A stretch of 64,000 nt of DNA from Melastoma dodecandrum (taxonomy: Eukaryota; Streptophyta; Magnoliopsida; Myrtales; Melastomataceae), in the NCBI GenBank assembly GCA_029817715.1, contig JARUPY010000387.1, forward strand, positions 3,906,001 through 3,970,000, in the 5' to 3' direction. Below the pieces are notes generated by a model. It ran no database searches. It was not told the DNA's origin and saw only the letters and a program-made list of their open reading frames with translations. Both the position numbers and the translations under genes were made by a program. Positions within the stretch are counted from its first letter, which is position 1, and the number at the start of each line of letters is the position of its first letter. Positions 30,950 to 42,745 of the stretch are shown here, in pieces.

Positions 30950-32030
30950 CCGTTGAAAGCCCTTCACAAGAACTTGTCAACAACAGAAGCAAACTCTTCC
31001 ACTTTCTCCTCGTGCGGCAGGTGCCCACAATTCCTAACGACTTCAAAGGGAGATCCCATATGGTCCATTAGAGTTTCTTGGCATTTCAAGATGGAACAAG
31101 ACGGTCATTGTGTCTCCTGTTATAATCAAAACTGCAACACGAAAAGATGTCTGATTATCAGCATTTCAAGATGATAGGGATAGGGACAGAGAATTGGTCG
31201 CTATGTATAGTTTTTGTTTGTTACTGATTACCTGGACCTGATATTTCCTGCAATCTTTTCGATAGAGGGGCTTCTCTGGAGAAGCCTTTAGGAGCATTGC
31301 TGCTGTGTATTCTACAAGAGCCCTGTCCCAGTCCTTACTCCTCAATGGCTACAATGTAATACCCATTTAAAACTGTGAAGCAAAGATCAAAGCAGCTATA
31401 GACGGGAACTCCATTTTTGAATATTTCCAAAAGGTTGAAAGTATCACAGCAAAGTGATACAAGGATTCTGCCCATCCGATGTGGTATATTTATGCCATGC
31501 GTCACAAAGCGCCTTCATGTAACCAGGCATTCCTAATCGCGGCCACTCCGAATCTATCGATCATCGTCCTCACCTGAAAAGCATTTGGAAACAGCAAAAT
31601 AAGAGGCCAATTGTATATTTTGTGGTGGAATTATGGTCTGAATCATCATTGATAGCAGGTGTTGTGCTTTTTACCAGCATTACGGCAAGACCTGACTTTA
31701 ACAAAGCTGCTAATGCCTTCTTATGAAACCCGCCGATCATCTTGCCCATTGCGTCAACAATTTGGACTATCCCTAGAAACGCATTATTCATTAACCTCGA
31801 CAGAAATCCGTCAATTCTAGAAAGTAGATTGTTTGGGGTTTCTGGAGTGGACTGCTCATTTCCTGCTTGGTAAACCGATTCCTTTTCTTGCCTCGAGCTG
31901 CATTGACCAGTGCAATGACAGCAGGCCCGGCAAGGATGAGGGCGGCCACTCGTTCAGGAGCTTCAAAGTAAGTCTCGACTGCGACAAGGGAACCAGCTGA
32001 ATGCCTGGCATAAGGACTCTGGTTCAGGGT
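30950..32030 (-). pseudogene. Alpha/beta hydrolase pseudogene
   Basis: Fragments of one gene in the right order on the minus strand: RHSAGSLVAVETYFEAPERVAALILAGPA (about 31930-32010, with the GHSxGS nucleophile elbow, here RHSAGS), NAFLGIVQIVDAMGKMIGG (31570-31790), DRFGVAAIRNAW then a frameshift into MKALCDAWHKYTTSDG (about 31480-31560), PLRSKDWDRALVEYTAAMLLKAS (31260-31355) and a damaged C-terminus with NDRLVPS-stop and NCGHLPHEEKVEEF (30960-31100). The exons are separated by intron-like gaps. Several frameshifts and stops make a working enzyme unlikely. Hydrolase specificity is unknown. Confidence 0.8.
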
Positions 32031-32228
32031 TTAACTGGCCCAAAGGAATGTGTAACAGAAACGGAAACTTAGGGACGAGAAAGAAAAACGAGCGTTTAAC
32101 CTGCAAAATCAAGCATGTAAACGCATCGAAAGTAACCGCACATTATTACCGACCCAATTATCATCGCCTTGTGGGTTGCTAAGAAATCCATGAGGTTACT
32201 ACAAGTTGTTGAGCACAGAAACCGACAT

Positions 32229-34200
32229 GGAGTACGTATTCAGTGGTTTCACCTCCTTGTTTCCGTGCGAATCACTACCAGGGCTGACCCTCGAAGTCAA
32301 CCACCCGATCCCCAAGCTGACAGGAACCACGTTGGTCCTCATGAGGGTCAAAGCAACGAGCTTGAACTATGCCAATTACTTGCATGTCCTTGGCAAGTAC
32401 CAGGAGAAGTTTCCTCTCCCCTTCATCCCCAAGCGGTCGTCCCCGGGGTTTCTGGGTTCCTAGTCGGAGACAGAGTTGCTCCATTGTGGCCTACTACAAC
32501 GGTTGATGGGTCGGTCTTTTTATGCGTTTAGGGCGTTGGGTTTGGTTTTTCATTCGAGAAGCCGAAAGAGAGAGGTGCGTTTTGAATTTTGTACGAAAAT
32601 ATGTTTAATTTAAAAAAATTATAAAATATAATTTAATTATGGTAAACGACATTTTATATATAATAAATGGCACTATCTTGAACTGCAACAATGTCATGAT
32701 AAAGTTGATTTAAGGCTTTAAGTCTAAGGACACATTTTTTTTTAGGAATTTTAACAAGAGCCGTACACATGATTTCCTTCTTATTAAAGGAGTAATATAA
32801 CCGACTTACGAGAGAGCTACATGTCATTTGAGCATCATTAAATGTCAATATATATAAAAATATTTTAAAAGTGTCAACAATTGGACATTTAATATATTTT
32901 ACGGTCCAACTTGGATATTTTTAGTGTCGCGGTCTCAAATTGCGACACTTGATATATTTTGCAATGTCACTGTTCCGAACCGTGTTTTTGGCGTCAATCA
33001 CCATTCATCATAAAGTCGCAGACGATTTTGGTAAAATTTAAGTGTGTCGCGGTTTCAGATTGTAATTTTTTTTATTTTCAATATCGCGGTCTGGAACAAC
33101 AACATATGAACAATATTTTGGTTATTTTTGAAACTATAATCGTATTTAGCAATTTTTTTAAACTAATAGTATCACCGTTCAAACCCCGACTTAGTGGCCG
33201 CCGGCGCTCTTCCTGTGGTGTTTGGCACTTCCTACATTGGCCTCATCAACAGAGCTCGGTTGAGATCAGGACAGATATCAGCTCGATGAAACAATTCGAT
33301 TCTTCTATGAGTTATTAGAGAACCGAAGAGGATAGAAAAGGGAATACTTCCGTGTTCGATGTTTCGTGAAATCCAGGTGCTACTAGTTCTAGGTGTGGCT
33401 GGGGCGTCGGGATCTTGCTGGTGCAAATAGGCAAGGTGTGTGGCGTCACTGTTATTGCAGTTGCGAGGTAGTTGAGTAAACAAGCATGCAGTATCTGTGT
33501 TTGATGCCGCTTGTTTTGTAATGCTGTGCATGAATATCTACTAATGGGGCAGTGTTTATGGTGTGTTTCGGAATGTAGAGGTGCTGAAAAGGTTCAGTAT
33601 TTAAGATCCCCGGGTGCCGACCATGTGATAGACCCAAGCAATGGAAATGTCACGGATATTGCGAAAGAGTTCCTCGAGGCAAAGAAGTTGAAAGGGATTG
33701 ATGTTTTGTGTGATCCTTTGGGAGGGAAACTCGCCAAAAAATCCCTGAAGCTGCTGAATGATCCCGGGGGGTTTCACCAGTGGTGAGGTTCCGGTGATTC
33801 CTGCGACTATTTCTCTAGTGAAGGTAGCCTTTTAATCCTTGCAACTGATCTATCATCTCTTTGCAAGGTAAGAACTGTCTATGAATCTTTGAATGGGGAT
33901 GGATAATACATCAATATGGCTTCGGCATGCAAATGATATGAGAATCAACTATCTAAGCTTTGAGCTTGGGGGAGGCAAATCCATAGATGAAAGGATTTAA
34001 TTTGAAATGGATCATCGGTCCTCATACACTCAGTAGTTAATGTTCTGATTGCAGATGATGATGGTCATGGATGTATATCTATTAACTTTCGGTTCCCATG
34101 TTGGGTTTCTATTCCGCAGAATTGGACGGTGCATGGACTTTATTGGGGGTGGTAACCATAGGCTGCATCAGCCGGATGTATTCATAAATCCTGAGTGTTA
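32229..34200 (+). pseudogene. Quinone oxidoreductase-like (zinc-type dehydrogenase family) pseudogene
   Basis: Recognisable pieces in order: MEYVFSGFTSLFPCESLPGL and LMRVKATSLNYANYLHVLGKYQ (32229-32460, stop after PGFLGS), VAAGALPVVFGTSYIGLINRA (33195-33260), VLLVLGVAG.. with the glycine-rich NADPH-loop region frameshifted (33375-33465), RGAEKVQYLRSPGADHVIDPS and KLKGIDVLCDPLGGKLAKKSLKLL (33580-33760), then TSGEVPVIPATISLV out of frame and NWTVHGLYWGW-stop (about 34122). These match plant NADPH:quinone oxidoreductase-like proteins, but frameshifts and stops occur in most exons. An AT-rich stretch (32570-33180) interrupts it. Confidence 0.83.
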
Positions 34201-34249
34201 AGTTGAAACAAGGGGATGGGGGGCTCGTTTCTCTCTGGCAGAAGTGTTG

Positions 34250-35385
34250 TTGCTATCTCATGTAATAAATGTTGGAAAAAGAGTGGCTTATTCAGTAATA
34301 TTATATAAGTAATTAAAAGTTACAAGGCTTGGCCGATGCATAATGGGCCTCATAAAGCCCATAATGCTAATTATTTGGGCCCATAAGAACAAATTGGGAC
34401 ATTGCCTGTTTCCTTTATTACCAAAAAAAAAATGATGATTTACTTCTTTGTAGGAGGATGATGATGATCATATATTCATACTCAGTTGTGAACATGGGCC
34501 ACCGCCACTTTCTTAAAGAGATAAATGGTCAAAGCAACTCACGCGCGCGCACACACCACTGTCTTTTTTTTTTTTTTTTTTTTGGAAATCAAAGAAACAC
34601 ACAACCACTGTCTCTTCTCCTTTTCCTTCTCCTATTTGAAAAAAACAACAGAAATCATTTAGGAAAACGAGAAATAATAATATCATCCGGAGATTTTTGT
34701 TACACGAAATAATAATTAAAGAAAGAAGAGGGGGGGCTTTACATTGTACTTTATTTCTTGGATTGCATGTTAAGAAAATGTTTCAAATCACGCCTTTCAA
34801 AAAAACAAAAAAAAAGGGCTGATGGATGATGCTGTACTCTTTACAAAATCAACAGTAAAGCATGTGATCAAAACAAGGATCTTGTTTTGTCCCCCCCTTC
34901 CCCCAGGGAAAAAAAAAACAAAAATACAAAAAAAAACCAAGCATCTTGTGTATTATTTAAACAAGAGATTTTGGGGAGTTGGAACTGGTGGAGGGAAGGG
35001 CAGTTCTCTTCTGATGCTGCTTCAGAAAAGGCTACGTGTTTTTGTAGGATAAAAAGGGCCTACATTTCTCTCCTACACCACCCCCAAATTCAGACAAAAA
35101 CCAAATTTTTATGTGAAAAATGGATTCGATATGTAAGGATTGTTTGGGGGCAGCACCGGCAGAATTCCTAACACATATAGGATCGGACCTGATCAGATCA
35201 GATTCAGCTCCAGGGTAGAAGCAAAAAAAAAAAAAAACACTGGAAGTAAAAGCGGTTGCCAACTGCTGAAGTCAGTCACTTCCCACGCCATACACCAAAC
35301 AAAGGTTATTGAGCATCAGGTGTTAGCAGGGACAATGCAGTTGTGTAGTAGGGTTGAGGATGAAATGGAGATTAAAGAGAAAGAC
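34250..35385. other. Low-complexity intergenic stretch
   Basis: Homopolymer runs (T22 near 34564, several A runs) and short CA/GC microsatellite. No gene recognised. Confidence 0.6.
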
Positions 35386-35387
35386 CG

Positions 35388-35578
35388 AAAGAGAAGGAGC
35401 TCCCTTCAGTCCAAAGCATGGAAAAAGAGGGGCGCCCAAGTATCTCCCGCTTCATTCACTCAGCCAGTCATCCAAAAGCTCCTTCCTTTCACTGAGTGAT
35501 CGAATGAATGATTCGGAAGATACTTCAACCCCCCTTAAACCAACCCCATGAGTGGGCCGAAGGTAAGCTCTCTCCCTC
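35388..35578 (-). ncRNA. MIR319: MIR319 precursor hairpin
   Basis: On the minus strand TTGGACTGAAGGGAGCTCCTT (35414-35394) is identical, as I recall it, to plant miR319c. It lies in the 3' arm of a long foldback. The 5' arm at 35571-35551 reads AGAGCTTACCTTCGGCCCAC, followed by TCATGG, which pairs with the CCATGC before the mature sequence. The arm spacing of about 140 nt gives the unusually long stem-loop typical of MIR319. Compared with common star sequences the 5' arm has a few changes, giving one G:U wobble and some mismatches; most of the duplex still pairs. miR319 guides cleavage of class II TCP mRNAs and so controls leaf growth. The primary transcript probably starts near 36,830. The ORF antisense to the hairpin is not a gene. 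Confidence 0.87.
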
Positions 35579-36089
35579 TCTCTCCCTCCCTCCCCCCATC
35601 TTTCCTACAATCACATTCTCATGAGACATCATTCCTCTTAACCCTCACACCCCCATGCCATTCCATGCGACGGCATTGATGATTCAACTATGGAGAGGGA
35701 ATGAGGAGGCTTCGCTACGGCACCAAAGCTATTACCAGACCTCGGCATTCACCAGTTGGCACAAAAGCAATTAAATCGAGGATTGCAAACTAAACTAATA
35801 ATAATTAAAAAAAATAAATTGTCTCCAATTTTTTTCTTAATTCCCTACTCAACAATCCGCTAGTGGTTTTAGACCGGCCTTCGAGCGTGATGAGCGACCA
35901 CTGTGGACAGATGAGCAAACAAAAGATTAACCAGCCAGCGGCCTGATCAGGAAAAAAGAAGGAACTTACAGTTCAGCCTGCAATCATACGGGATTTATTT
36001 TGACATACATGTGTGTTCCTATTTCTGAGACTCTGGGATAAATAAATTCGAGTAATGTGTAACATCTTCAGAGAAATTACCCAAGGCTC

Positions 36090-36126
<37 letters not shown>

Positions 36127-36830
36127 AACCCCTCTTCCCCAAAAAGAATTGGACATGCAATGCCATGAACTAACACACCCTCAGATCTGCTGCGCAAAAG
36201 CAACAAACCAACCCCTCCCCCCCCCAAATAAATCGCAGCGATCATCATCTCCTCAAAAACAAACCAGATCGAGCAAATAGATCGGTAAGAGGAAAAGAAA
36301 CAGGAACATGAATCATGACCACATAGGCAAAAGTTGGGGGGCGGGGGGAGTGTTAAGGTTCAGACAACACAGAGGCGTACCTTTTATTCTCTACCACACA
36401 CCCACAAACAGAGACTACAGTAAAATGGTTTAACTCATAGTGACTATGCCGTGAACAGCAAAAATTTGCGATACAAAAGAAAAGGAGGGGTCGGGAAGAT
36501 CTAGATTTGAATGGGATTCGCACCCCGGGGGTTGGGGGGGGGGGGGGGGGGGGGGGGCTTGTTTGGTGTTAGTCTGGGAATTACCAGGGAAGGGAAATAA
36601 AACAATGAAAAATAAGGTCAGAAACCCTACAAGGAGAGTTAGGGAGGGGGGGGGGGGGTGCTTAGCTTTTATATTATAATAAAAAAAAGGAGAGAATTGA
36701 TTGTGGTTATATACTTATAATTGTGAAAGAAAAGTGGGATGGATGGAGTTTCCGACCGTTTGAGTTGGGTTGTGGCCGTGGGTAAGAGTTTCAGGTGCTG
36801 CCTTTGCCTGCTGTTATCACTACTCCCTGA
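35579..36830 (-). ncRNA. Probable 5' part of the MIR319 primary transcript
   Basis: Inferred from the TATA box at 36857-36863 and the downstream hairpin. It contains an (AT)n run (36092-36121) and long G homopolymers (36530-36556 and 36646-36658), places where sequencing and assembly errors are likely. No protein-coding similarity. Introns are possible. Confidence 0.4.
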
Positions 36831-36856
36831 TGCAACTGGGGGCTTTCTTCCGTAGC

Positions 36857-36863
36857 TTTTATA
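36857..36863 (-). promoter_or_regulatory. TATA box for the MIR319 transcript
   Basis: TATAAAA within GAGCTATAAAAGCTACGG on the minus strand, about 1.3 kb upstream of the hairpin. It sits in the roughly 300-bp gap to the divergent QCR8 gene. Confidence 0.5.
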
Positions 36864-37010
36864 GCTCATCTGGACACACCCCAACAACAACGACGACAAC
36901 AAACATCAGAAAATGACACCACGTCTGTCCCTGTCCTCCACCCCCACCCCAACCCCAACCCCCTACACTCAGACAGGCCTTGTTATGAAATTTGTGGGGT
37001 TGGAAGTTGA

Positions 37011-37055
37011 TGGGCCTCATGAAAGTGGGCTTCATGGGCCCATTCATTGGTTCGG
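37011..37055 (+). promoter_or_regulatory. Site II elements (TGGGCY) upstream of QCR8
   Basis: TGGGCC at 37011, TGGGCT at 37026 and TGGGCC at 37035, about 150 bp before the start codon. Clustered TGGGCY motifs are typical of plant promoters for respiratory-chain and ribosomal-protein genes and are bound by TCP factors. Confidence 0.65.
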
Positions 37056-37181
37056 CCCGTGTCTTGCTAACTTCATAAAGGCCGAAACCTAATCGGGGAG
37101 AAAGAGAAAGAGAGGCCTGAAGGTGAAGAAGGAGAAGAAGTAGAAGGAGGGGAAGAGGGACTGAGTGGCGATTGTGTGGAA

Positions 37182-38096
37182 ATGGGGAAGCAACCGGTGA
37201 GGCTGAAGGCGGTGGTTTACTCCCTGTCTCCTTTCCAGCAGAAGACGATGAGCGGACTTTGGAACGATCTCCCTGGCAAGATCCACCACAAGATCTCCGA
37301 GAACTGGATCAGCGCTACCCTCCTCCTCACCCCCCTCGTCGGCGTTTACTCGTACTCCCCCTCCGATCCATCCATTGCTCCGTTGATTTATGGTTTCTTT
37401 TCTTTATTTTGATTTAGAACAGTCGGGAGGATGATGGTGGCCGATTAGGGTTTTAGGAATTTAGTTAGATTCGCCGATTGATGTGTGCTTATGGTGTGAT
37501 TGAAAGCATTGGTGATTAAGGTGTTAGTTATTGGTCTTCCTGGGGAAAGGGTGTGTTTGATTGCTGCTTTTCCATGTGATGGTGGATTCTTGGTGCCTCC
37601 AGTCGAGTGTATCCTGTTTATTGTGTAGGATTCGGTATCCAATAGCTGATACTCATTGTATGACCTGCCCAGTCAGTTCAGTTAATCGAGATAGATTGCT
37701 ATAGAAGTTTCGAAAACTCCTGCTGATTATTTGAGTTGACCCCTTGTGTCCAACGGATCCGTCCATATTTTCATGTGGCAGTAAAAAAGCTTCCTGATTG
37801 TAGTCGGTTTGTTATGTTGTGGAAGGATTAGTTTTGTTTGTGGAGATATATCAAATGGAAATGATTTGGGCAACCGCTGTCCGCTAATCTGGCTTTAACC
37901 TTTCAGTCAGATATCTATATCTTTCACCATGAATGAAGAATCTTTTAAATATACATGGGCGAGATATGATGCTTATGGCTTCTCTAGTTAGGTTTTCACA
38001 TCAATTGATTGGAGAATGTCTGCTAATGAATTTGTGTGTTGATGCAGCTACGTGCAGCACTACCAGGAAAAGGAGAAGCTAAAGCACAGGTACTGA
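37182..38096 (+). CDS. Cytochrome b-c1 complex subunit 8 (QCR8)
   Basis: Two exons, 37182-37351 and 38048-38096, GT-AG, giving 72 aa: MGKQPVRLKAVVYSLSPFQQ, GLWNDLPGKIHHKISENWIS, one membrane span (ATLLLTPLVGVYSYV) and the ending HYQEKEKLKHRY. Length and both ends match the plant nuclear-encoded subunit of mitochondrial complex III (ubiquinol:cytochrome c oxidoreductase, inner membrane). The 3' splice-like AGGTACTGA of exon 2 is read through to give the terminal Arg-Tyr-stop. Promoter context (site II elements) fits. Confidence 0.93.
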
Positions 38097-38684
38097 GCGC
38101 CTCGAGCTGGCCATACACAAAGTCTTCCTCAGTGAATTTGGAGCTGGTTTCTTGGGCAATTTTTTCTTTTTTTTTTGCACAGACCATGGATAATGTTAAT
38201 GGTTGTTCTCTTTTGAGTTATCTTGCTGAATAATCTCTGCATGTGGTACTTAAATCTTTCTCTGGAAAAACAACCCAGGATATGCAGACTATTTGTAGCT
38301 TGGCTTCTTCCCTTGGTGGAGGTGTTTGTTTGATTATATATACCCAGTTCAGTCGATGCTCACGAATGACTTTGATGAGATCCACATTGTCGAGTTTTAT
38401 GTCTTCTCATCTTTCTTCTCTGCGGATTCCCCGCGCATATTATCATTTAAACCTTATTTACACATTAGGAAGATTACATTAATTCTGATTTAAGAGATCG
38501 CCCATTGCATCCGATCCTCAATTATGCGAATGTGAGGGTTACACAGGCGTTTATACAGGGACCAAATTGAGAAATCACCTCAACAATAGAACGAATTCCG
38601 GAGAAAGATCGGACATGGAAGACAAATTTTGAAATACATAAAAAGTTAGGGACCAAATTGGTGAATTTTATAAAGTCATCGTAC

Positions 38685-38711
38685 TATATAAACGGCATCC
38701 GTCTAGGGTTT
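38685..38711 (+). promoter_or_regulatory. RPL10 core promoter: TATA box and telo-box
   Basis: TATATAAA (38685-38692) and TAGGGTTT (38704-38711, the telo-box in reverse) lie 60-85 bp before the start codon. Telo-boxes close to the transcription start are common in plant ribosomal-protein genes. Confidence 0.6.
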
Positions 38712-38768
38712 CCTCGCCCCCCACCAAACCCTTCGAAGGACGTCAGGAGGAGGTTCGCCGCCGCCGCC

Positions 38769-40132
38769 ATGGGGAGAAGTGAGTCGTCGGATCTCCATTT
38801 CCTCCCTTTTTGCCGATCGTTTTCCCACGTTCGATTGAGCGTTCCTTGTTCGATCTGAGATTGTTTGGGACGTCGCTTACGTGATCGATGAAGGTGTTAC
38901 GTATTCGGGGCCGTGATTTTTTGCTTTGTTCTGGGTCGCCTGCATTTAGAATTTTGGTCTATAAGCTGTGATTGAAACATCTAATCATGTTTCAATTCCC
39001 TCGTTTGGCTGTTGCTGTTCTCCCCTATTGAATTCGGGTAATTTCCCCCGACTTCTCAGTTTTTGTGGGTGGGGAGTTCTAGGGGATATGTTGGGGTTTT
39101 CATCACTCATATTAGTCTAAGGCTTGTTCTGTTTTCATAGAGTCCATGTCCAAGTCGTCCGTCCGTTCCTTACTTGTTTGATGCTATAGTTTGGTCGTCT
39201 CATGCTTTCATCCTGTATTAGGACCGGCAAGATGTTACCGCCAGATCAAGAACAAGCCATACCCTAAATCGAGGTACTGCCGCGGTGTTCCTGACCCCAA
39301 GATCAGGATTTATGATGTCGGGATGAAGAAGAAGGGGGTTGACGAATTCCCGTTCTGTGTCCACCTCGTCAGCTGGGAGAAGGAAAATGTGTCGAGTGAG
39401 GCACTTGAAGCTGCTAGGATTGCTTGCAACAAGTACATGGCTAAGTTTGCTGGGAAGGACGCCTTCCATCTGAGGGTTAGGGTGCACCCATTCCATGTTC
39501 TTCGCATCAACAAGATGCTTTCGTGTGCTGGAGCTGATAGGCTCCAGACTGGAATGAGGGGAGCTTTTGGAAAGCCGCAGGGGACCTGTGCTAGGGTTGC
39601 CATCGGTCAGGTCTTGCTATCTGTTCGTTGCAAGGACAGCAACAGCCATCATGCTCAGGAGGCCCTCCGCCGTGCCAAGTTCAAGTTCCCCGGTCGCCAA
39701 AAGATCATTGTCAGCAGGAAGTGGTACGTGTTGAGGTGTTTCTTTACAGTCTTCAATAGAGTAGTATTCTCTCCCATTTATTGTTGTTTGTTGGCTTTTC
39801 TTACATTTTCGGATTACTCACCTTTATGCATTCATGCAAATTCTATCTCTTTATTCACCTTAGGGGATTCACCAAGTTCAGTCGTGCTGATTATTTGAGG
39901 TGGAAGTCTGAGAACAGAATTATCCCTGATGGTGTTAATGCCAAGGTGAGTGGGTTGCTACTTAGTGGAAAATTGCGTCTTTCTTTTCTTTTTCTCTGTC
40001 CCTTTGTTTAGTCCATACAGCTGTGCTTATGAGCTGATGAACACACTGCTTTGGATACTGCAGCTTCTTGGTTGCCATGGACCTCTGGAGAACCGTCGGC
40101 CTGGCCAAGCTTTCCTGGAAGCAACTTCCTAG
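38769..40132 (+). CDS. RPL10: 60S ribosomal protein L10 (uL16)
   Basis: Four exons, 38769-38778 (only ten coding bases, ATGGGGAGAA), 39222-39723, 39864-39945 and 40064-40132, GT-AG and in phase, giving 220 aa, the usual plant length. Sequence [34 protein letters not shown], the uL16 core [55 protein letters not shown] and the ending [17 protein letters not shown]. Structural protein of the cytosolic large subunit near the peptidyl-transferase centre and tRNA sites. The plant protein is also a target of the NIK1 receptor-kinase pathway. A very short first exon is common in plant RP genes. Confidence 0.95.
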
Positions 40133-41480
40133 ACAGGAGAAGTATCTGGGAGTCATATTAAGTCGTCTGGGGTATTAATGTCTTTGAATTTGAGAAGGTT
40201 GTCCTTTCATGCTGTTGACCCTTCAGGACATGATTTCTGCCCTTTGAAAACTTGCCCCTTTTATTATATTATCATGTTGGATTTCCTAAATTTTGCGAAA
40301 AATGTTACCCTTTACGGCCAAATTTCTCATCATTTACAGACAAGTTTGTCCATTCTGTTTAGCATCCTAATGCAGATTAGTTTTTTACATAATAAAACGT
40401 TTTTCCTCCCTCTTAGGAGTAGTTACCTTGTAATTTCCCCTGATTTCAGACAATCAAGATTCTCAACAGAAACTATAGGAGCTGCATCATTAGGAGTGCA
40501 AACTCACGTGGAATGTGCCTCCATTATCGAATGAACGGCAACACATAATCAATAAACACTATAACCCCAGCTAAATTAATTTAAGTAAGAATAACGACGA
40601 CAACAATAAAAATTTCGATTCATATCATTGCACCTTCTCAGGAGATGAACTTGACATGTAAATTTCAAACTTACGGGGGTATTGTGGATACTTTTAAGAC
40701 TGAGGGGGCATCATGAGACTATGTTTGGATAATCCCCCCACACTATTGTCCTCCAGCTACTACACTTCTGATCTTCACAAACGATTACGCTGCTATTCCT
40801 ACAATTCTAATTATCCATCAATTTGAAAAATGAAAAATAAAAAACAATCAATTGGCTCCTGCCAAACCCTTACAGAAATTCATCAAGCATTACTAGATAT
40901 ACCCCAAATGAAAATTCAGCCAGTTTGTCTACCAGATGCAATTCATGAGGGGTCTTTCCCCTATGTAAGTGTAAGGGTTAGATTCAATTAACCCTAACGA
41001 ACAGCACACCAATTCTACTCCAAGCCAAGAAGGTCGAAAATCAAGCCAAGACGGTCTACCGAAAGATGATAAAAACCCTAGACATCGTTTATCCTATATA
41101 ATAAATAGCATTGGCTAAGCCCACACTTCCTAAATATTGGACTAAGCCCACATTTAATATTTGTTCTTCCTAACAGACCCATGTTCCGTAACAGTAAGGT
41201 TCACTGGAAAGCAACAAATTCATATGAATACAAAACCTATTTATCATGAGAACATAGAAGACCTTCCACAATCGATGGCAGCTAAACGAATAGGCCAGTA
41301 AGACATAGCAATGGAGCGAAAAAACAATTAACATGTGATGGGTTCACAGTATTGTTTATAGCCGCTTTACCATGCCCAAAAGAAAAATCAATATGTGAAG
41401 TTGAAGTGTGAAGACATGCAAATCATAGATGATAGTCAAATAAGGCTACTGCCACAAGAATATGAGACCAGCTCATAGTT
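40133..41480. other. Intergenic region after RPL10
   Basis: RPL10 3' flank followed by AT-rich unique sequence. No coding or RNA feature recognised. Confidence 0.5.
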
Positions 41481-41487
41481 ACGTACC

Positions 41488-42745
41488 AAATCAAGAAACC
41501 CAATTTGACCATGACGCAACAACCATGGATTGCCTGCATCATGGAAACTTTCACAGGCAAGGAAACTCCCAAAACTTTTTAAAGTAAACATCAAGCAAAC
41601 AAATTAGAAAGTTCCAGAGCAGAATCAATACACATGAGGAATGTCATTTTTTAATCAACCAAACTCATCAGACGTTAAGTGCAGTTATAAGACTGATTTC
41701 TGGGCTTGGAAGAAGTGAACAAATGGAATCGAGGTCAGTAAAAGGAACTCCATAAAGTCTTTCCATTGTCAAGACTCGTTTGCTGCTGCAATATGAGTAC
41801 ACTTTTGGAGCCATTGCCTGCCCGGTCAGCCGCATTGCTTCCGAATATCCCTGGAAGGCTTCAAATATTCAGCCTCCTTATAGAAGTTTACTTCTTCAAG
41901 CATAGAGTCGCGAATGTCTTTAAATATTCCTACCAACTGAATGAAGGCAACTACAACATGAAGTTGCCGATAAAATTCTCTCCCATTACACCTAATAGGA
42001 GAAAAAAAATAAGGCAGATTGCAGTTGGCAATTTTACAGTGGAAACAGTCCATACCAGTGATGCCCAACTAAAATCAGGTCTCAGAAACTCCAAAATTTG
42101 GGCCACAATGTACACCAAGTTCATATCAGCCGCCAACACATCCTCAATACCAGTTTACAAATCTTTATAACAACATCTTACTGGGAACCCTTGAGCCTAG
42201 CCCCATGCACCTACATATTTTTGCAATTCTAAGATTTACCAAAAGGTGTCATAGGGTAAAAAGAAGACTGTAAAATATCAAGCCAGAATGCAAAAAACCT
42301 GCGCTATCAATGCAGAGGCAATTGGAGTTGGGTCAACATAGTCATAAACACTATCAGTTGGTCTACCCAGTTCCTCCCTCAAGATGACCTGTATTTGTTG
42401 AATGGGAACAGTTGGAGCTTTGTCGAAGCATTTTAGGAATTCGTCAACATACACTTGGGGAAAAATGTGGGTGCTGATGCAATAAACTGGAAAATCTGAA
42501 GTCAAACATCATGGAGAACACCTGTACAAAGAAAGAATGAGAAATTTCCAAAAGGAAGTAATCATCCTCCACTGTAAATAAAGCAAGACATTGTAGCATT
42601 ATTTCAAGACATAGGGACATCTGACCCAGTTTGATGTAAGTAGCTCCCATCTGCTCAAATAGTCTCCTCAAATAAACAGGCATTTCTGCTGGCAACTCTA
42701 GGCGCATTAGTTGACTACATGAGCAACTCACTGTAATCAGAACAA
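41488..42745 (-). pseudogene. ABC1/UbiB-family kinase pseudogene
   Basis: Exon-like pieces on the minus strand in gene order: LMRLELPAEMPVYLRRLFEQMGATYIKLGQ (about 42720-42620), FIASAPT then a frameshift into YVDEFLKCFDKAPTVPIQQIQ and REELGRPTDSVYDYVDPTPIASALIAQ (42490-42300), LAADMNLVYIVAQILEFLRPDFS (about 42140-42070), KDIRDSMLEEVNFYKEAEY (41925-41860), APKVYSYCSSKRVLTMERLYGVPFTDLDS (41830-41740) and LACESFHDAGNPWLLRHGQIGFLD (41570-41495). ABC1K proteins are atypical kinases of plastids and mitochondria. Here the ATP/metal-site HADVHAGN is shortened to HDAGN and a 1-nt deletion disrupts the second exon. The C-terminal part was not found. Upstream first-exon sequence to about 44,200 is possible but not demonstrable. 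Confidence 0.78.

Noticed and set aside
35140..35551. Plus-strand ORFs over the MIR319 hairpin
   Set aside because: They cover the antisense of the miRNA and low-complexity sequence; no protein similarity.
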